Shown: positions 5,573-6,731 of the stretch, in pieces | Layout: the number at the start of each line of letters is the position of its first letter | How positions within the stretch are numbered: the stretch's first letter is position 1 | From: Sulfurimonas sp. | GTDB lineage: Bacteria > Campylobacterota > Campylobacteria > Campylobacterales > Sulfurimonadaceae | Length of the DNA stretch: 6,731 nt | NCBI GenBank assembly: GCA_022712775.1 | Contig: JAFLJZ010000201.1 | Location: 1 to 6,731, forward strand | Direction of reading: 5' to 3' | The notes under the pieces: model-generated | What the model saw: the letters and a program-made list of their open reading frames with translations, nothing else | Database searches by the model: none | Told to the model about the DNA's origin: nothing | Position numbers and translations under genes: made by a program

Positions 5573-6211
5573 GTCATACTTAAATGTATCGAGATAATAT
5601 TTACTTCCTATACTTATAATTCGTTCATCTTTTGAAGCTTTTTTTGCAAATTTATTTTTTATTTTTTCTTTTTTCTTTTCTGAAAAATCATGCTTTTTAA
5701 GATACTTCTTTAAAGAAATCAATTCACCTTTTGGATGAGAATCTATAAATTCTTCGGTTTCTATCTCTGCATCAAGGTGCTCTTCTTCAACTTTTAGAGG
5801 GGCATTAAGCATAAACTGTGAAGATATAGTAGTTAAAATATTTTTTAATTGTTCATCTTTATCTTTATAGATTTGTTCTATTTTAATTCTCTCTTGGATT
5901 AACATCTCTTCTTTTTGATCACGAAGCGAGCGTGTTTCACCCTCAAGCTTTTCAACCTTCGTTTGAAGCTGTGCATTTTGGTCTTCAAGCAATTTATAAT
6001 ATCTATTATCACTCGCCTGTTTTACAGATGTTTTTCTCGCTCGTGTAGTTTTTGAAGTTCCTGATGTTTTTTTCACACTTCCATCAACTGTAACCATCTT
6101 AACACCCTCTACTAATGTTACTTCAAGTGAGCCACGACGCACACGGTTATGTATAGCCTCTTTTGAAACTCCAAAGTGTTCTGCCGCTTCATTTATAGTC
6201 ATAGTAGCCAT
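5552..6211 (-). CDS. Helix-turn-helix/coiled-coil protein of unknown function, in operon with YajQ
   Basis: This 219-residue protein has three visible parts. Residues about 4-43 look like a small helix-turn-helix (MTINEAAEHFGVSKEAIHNR, then RRGSL and a hydrophobic VEGVKMVTVD wing), similar to MerR- or excisionase-type DNA-binding segments. A Ser/Thr/Lys/Arg-rich linker (46-67) leads to a probable coiled coil at about 71-130 with regular hydrophobic spacing. After an acidic stretch (141-155), a basic C-terminal module (160-219, GELISLKKYL to the end, with ISIGSKYYLD) could be a second nucleic-acid-binding or winged unit. I do not recognise a named family with certainty; it may belong to an epsilonproteobacterial group such as DUF3972, which I cannot confirm. 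The start at 6211 is backed by AAGGAG 6 nt upstream, better placed than the second ATG three codons in. Only 10 bp separate it from the YajQ-family gene upstream, so they share a transcript. A local transcription or chromosome-associated factor is plausible, not shown. Confidence 0.82.
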   Translation of the reverse strand: MATMTINEAAEHFGVSKEAIHNRVRRGSLEVTLVEGVKMVTVDGSVKKTSGTSKTTRARKTSVKQASDNRYYKLLEDQNAQLQTKVEKLEGETRSLRDQKEEMLIQERIKIEQIYKDKDEQLKNILTTISSQFMLNAPLKVEEEHLDAEIETEEFIDSHPKGELISLKKYLKKHDFSEKKKEKIKNKFAKKASKDERIISIGSKYYLDTFKYDYSDLLK

Positions 6212-6221
6212 CGCGTACTCC

Positions 6222-6719
6222 TTATCTCATGTTTTCAAAGTTTAATGGAGCTTCCCACTCACCTTCGCGAACCATAGCCATAACCTTTTGTAAGTCATCA
6301 AGCTTTGCACCTTTTACTCGTATAGAATCACCTTCTATTTGAGCATTTACTTTGAGTTTCATTTTTTTGATATCTGCTGTGATTTTTTTTGCTTCTTTTG
6401 ATTCTATATAATCAACTACTTTAAAAGTAACCTTTCTATTTCCACCACTAGAATCTTCTACTTTAAGTTCATCAATCACCTTAGAAGACAAGCCTTGTTT
6501 TAAAAACTTAGCTATTACTATATCTTTAAGAGCGTCGAGTTTATTGTCACTTGAAGCGATTAAAACAAGTGTTTTTGCTTTTTCATTAAATGTAACCTCG
6601 TATGTAGTTCCTTTAAAATCATAACGATTAGAAACTTCTCTATCTACAAGATTGATTGCATTTTTAAAAATCTGAATATCTATTTTTGCTGTAATATCGA
6701 ATGAATGTTCTTTTGCCAC
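6222..6719 (-). CDS. yajQ: YajQ-family nucleotide-binding protein (UPF0234)
   Basis: The 165-residue protein matches the YajQ family over its full length, close to the usual size of about 160-163. Diagnostic stretches are SFDITAKIDIQIFKNAINLVDREVSNRYDFKG split across residues 6-37, the KLDALKDIVIAKFLKQGL helix at 60-77, KKMKLKVNAQIEGDSIRV at 118-135 and the closing DDLQKVMAMVREGEW at 141-155. YajQ proteins are cytosolic, have two ferredoxin-like halves and bind nucleotides. A Xanthomonas member was reported to bind c-di-GMP and act through a LysR-type regulator; whether this one binds c-di-GMP is inferred. Translation starts at GTG (6719-6717); the first downstream ATG would remove most of the conserved protein. 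The gene leads a unit with the HTH/coiled-coil gene. The operon's promoter lies beyond the window. Confidence 0.95.
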   Translation of the reverse strand: MAKEHSFDITAKIDIQIFKNAINLVDREVSNRYDFKGTTYEVTFNEKAKTLVLIASSDNKLDALKDIVIAKFLKQGLSSKVIDELKVEDSSGGNRKVTFKVVDYIESKEAKKITADIKKMKLKVNAQIEGDSIRVKGAKLDDLQKVMAMVREGEWEAPLNFENMR

Positions 6720-6724
6720 CCTAA

Positions 6725-6731
6725 CCCCTTT
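6725..6731 (-). promoter_or_regulatory. Ribosome binding site supporting the GTG start of the YajQ gene
   Basis: AAAGGGG on the minus strand ends 5 nt before GTG at 6719-6717. The frame stays open to the window edge, so the ribosome binding site is what fixes this start. Confidence 0.65.

Overview
The window is AT-rich and densely coded. Its gene content and style point to a Campylobacterota (epsilonproteobacterial) chromosome, most like Sulfurimonas or a relative. Pointers are a LapD-like c-di-GMP receptor, a chemoreceptor with a C-terminal zinc-binding CZB domain, a double-DUF1538 membrane protein carrying a PII-like tail, a YajQ-family protein, and promoters that show a -10 box without a clear -35. 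This placement is inferred from family knowledge, not from a search.

Layout. (1) Positions 1-773 (+) hold the 3' end of a protein ending in a degenerate EAL domain, most like LapD; its start lies outside the window. (2) A perfect 10-bp inverted repeat at 756-784 carries both stop codons of the convergent pair and looks like a shared bidirectional terminator. (3) Positions 778-1605 (-) are a two-gene unit: an HMA-domain lipoprotein with a Cys-rich EGKCG tail, then a small single-span membrane protein. A TATAAT box lies just upstream. (4) Positions 1715-3148 (-) encode a membrane-anchored methyl-accepting chemotaxis protein with almost no periplasmic part and a CZB domain with all four expected ligands. 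(5) Positions 3374-3461 (-) are tRNA-Ser(GGA) with encoded CCA and an extended -10 promoter. (6) Positions 3605-5530 (+) encode a 641-residue membrane protein made of two DUF1538 repeats exactly 256 residues apart, followed by a soluble PII-like domain. (7) Positions 5552-6719 (-) are a two-gene unit: a YajQ-family protein with a GTG start, then a helix-turn-helix/coiled-coil protein whose end forms an intrinsic terminator.

How the genes relate. Two of the proteins (LapD-like and YajQ) belong to c-di-GMP-responsive families and one is a chemoreceptor, so surface attachment and motility are a loose theme, though these genes are not one operon. The least characterised items are the DUF1538-PII fusion, the HTH/coiled-coil partner of YajQ, and the lipoprotein/membrane-protein pair at 778-1605. 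No mobile element, CRISPR array, riboswitch or phage gene was found. No gene-free stretch exceeds 300 bases; the longest is 3149-3373.
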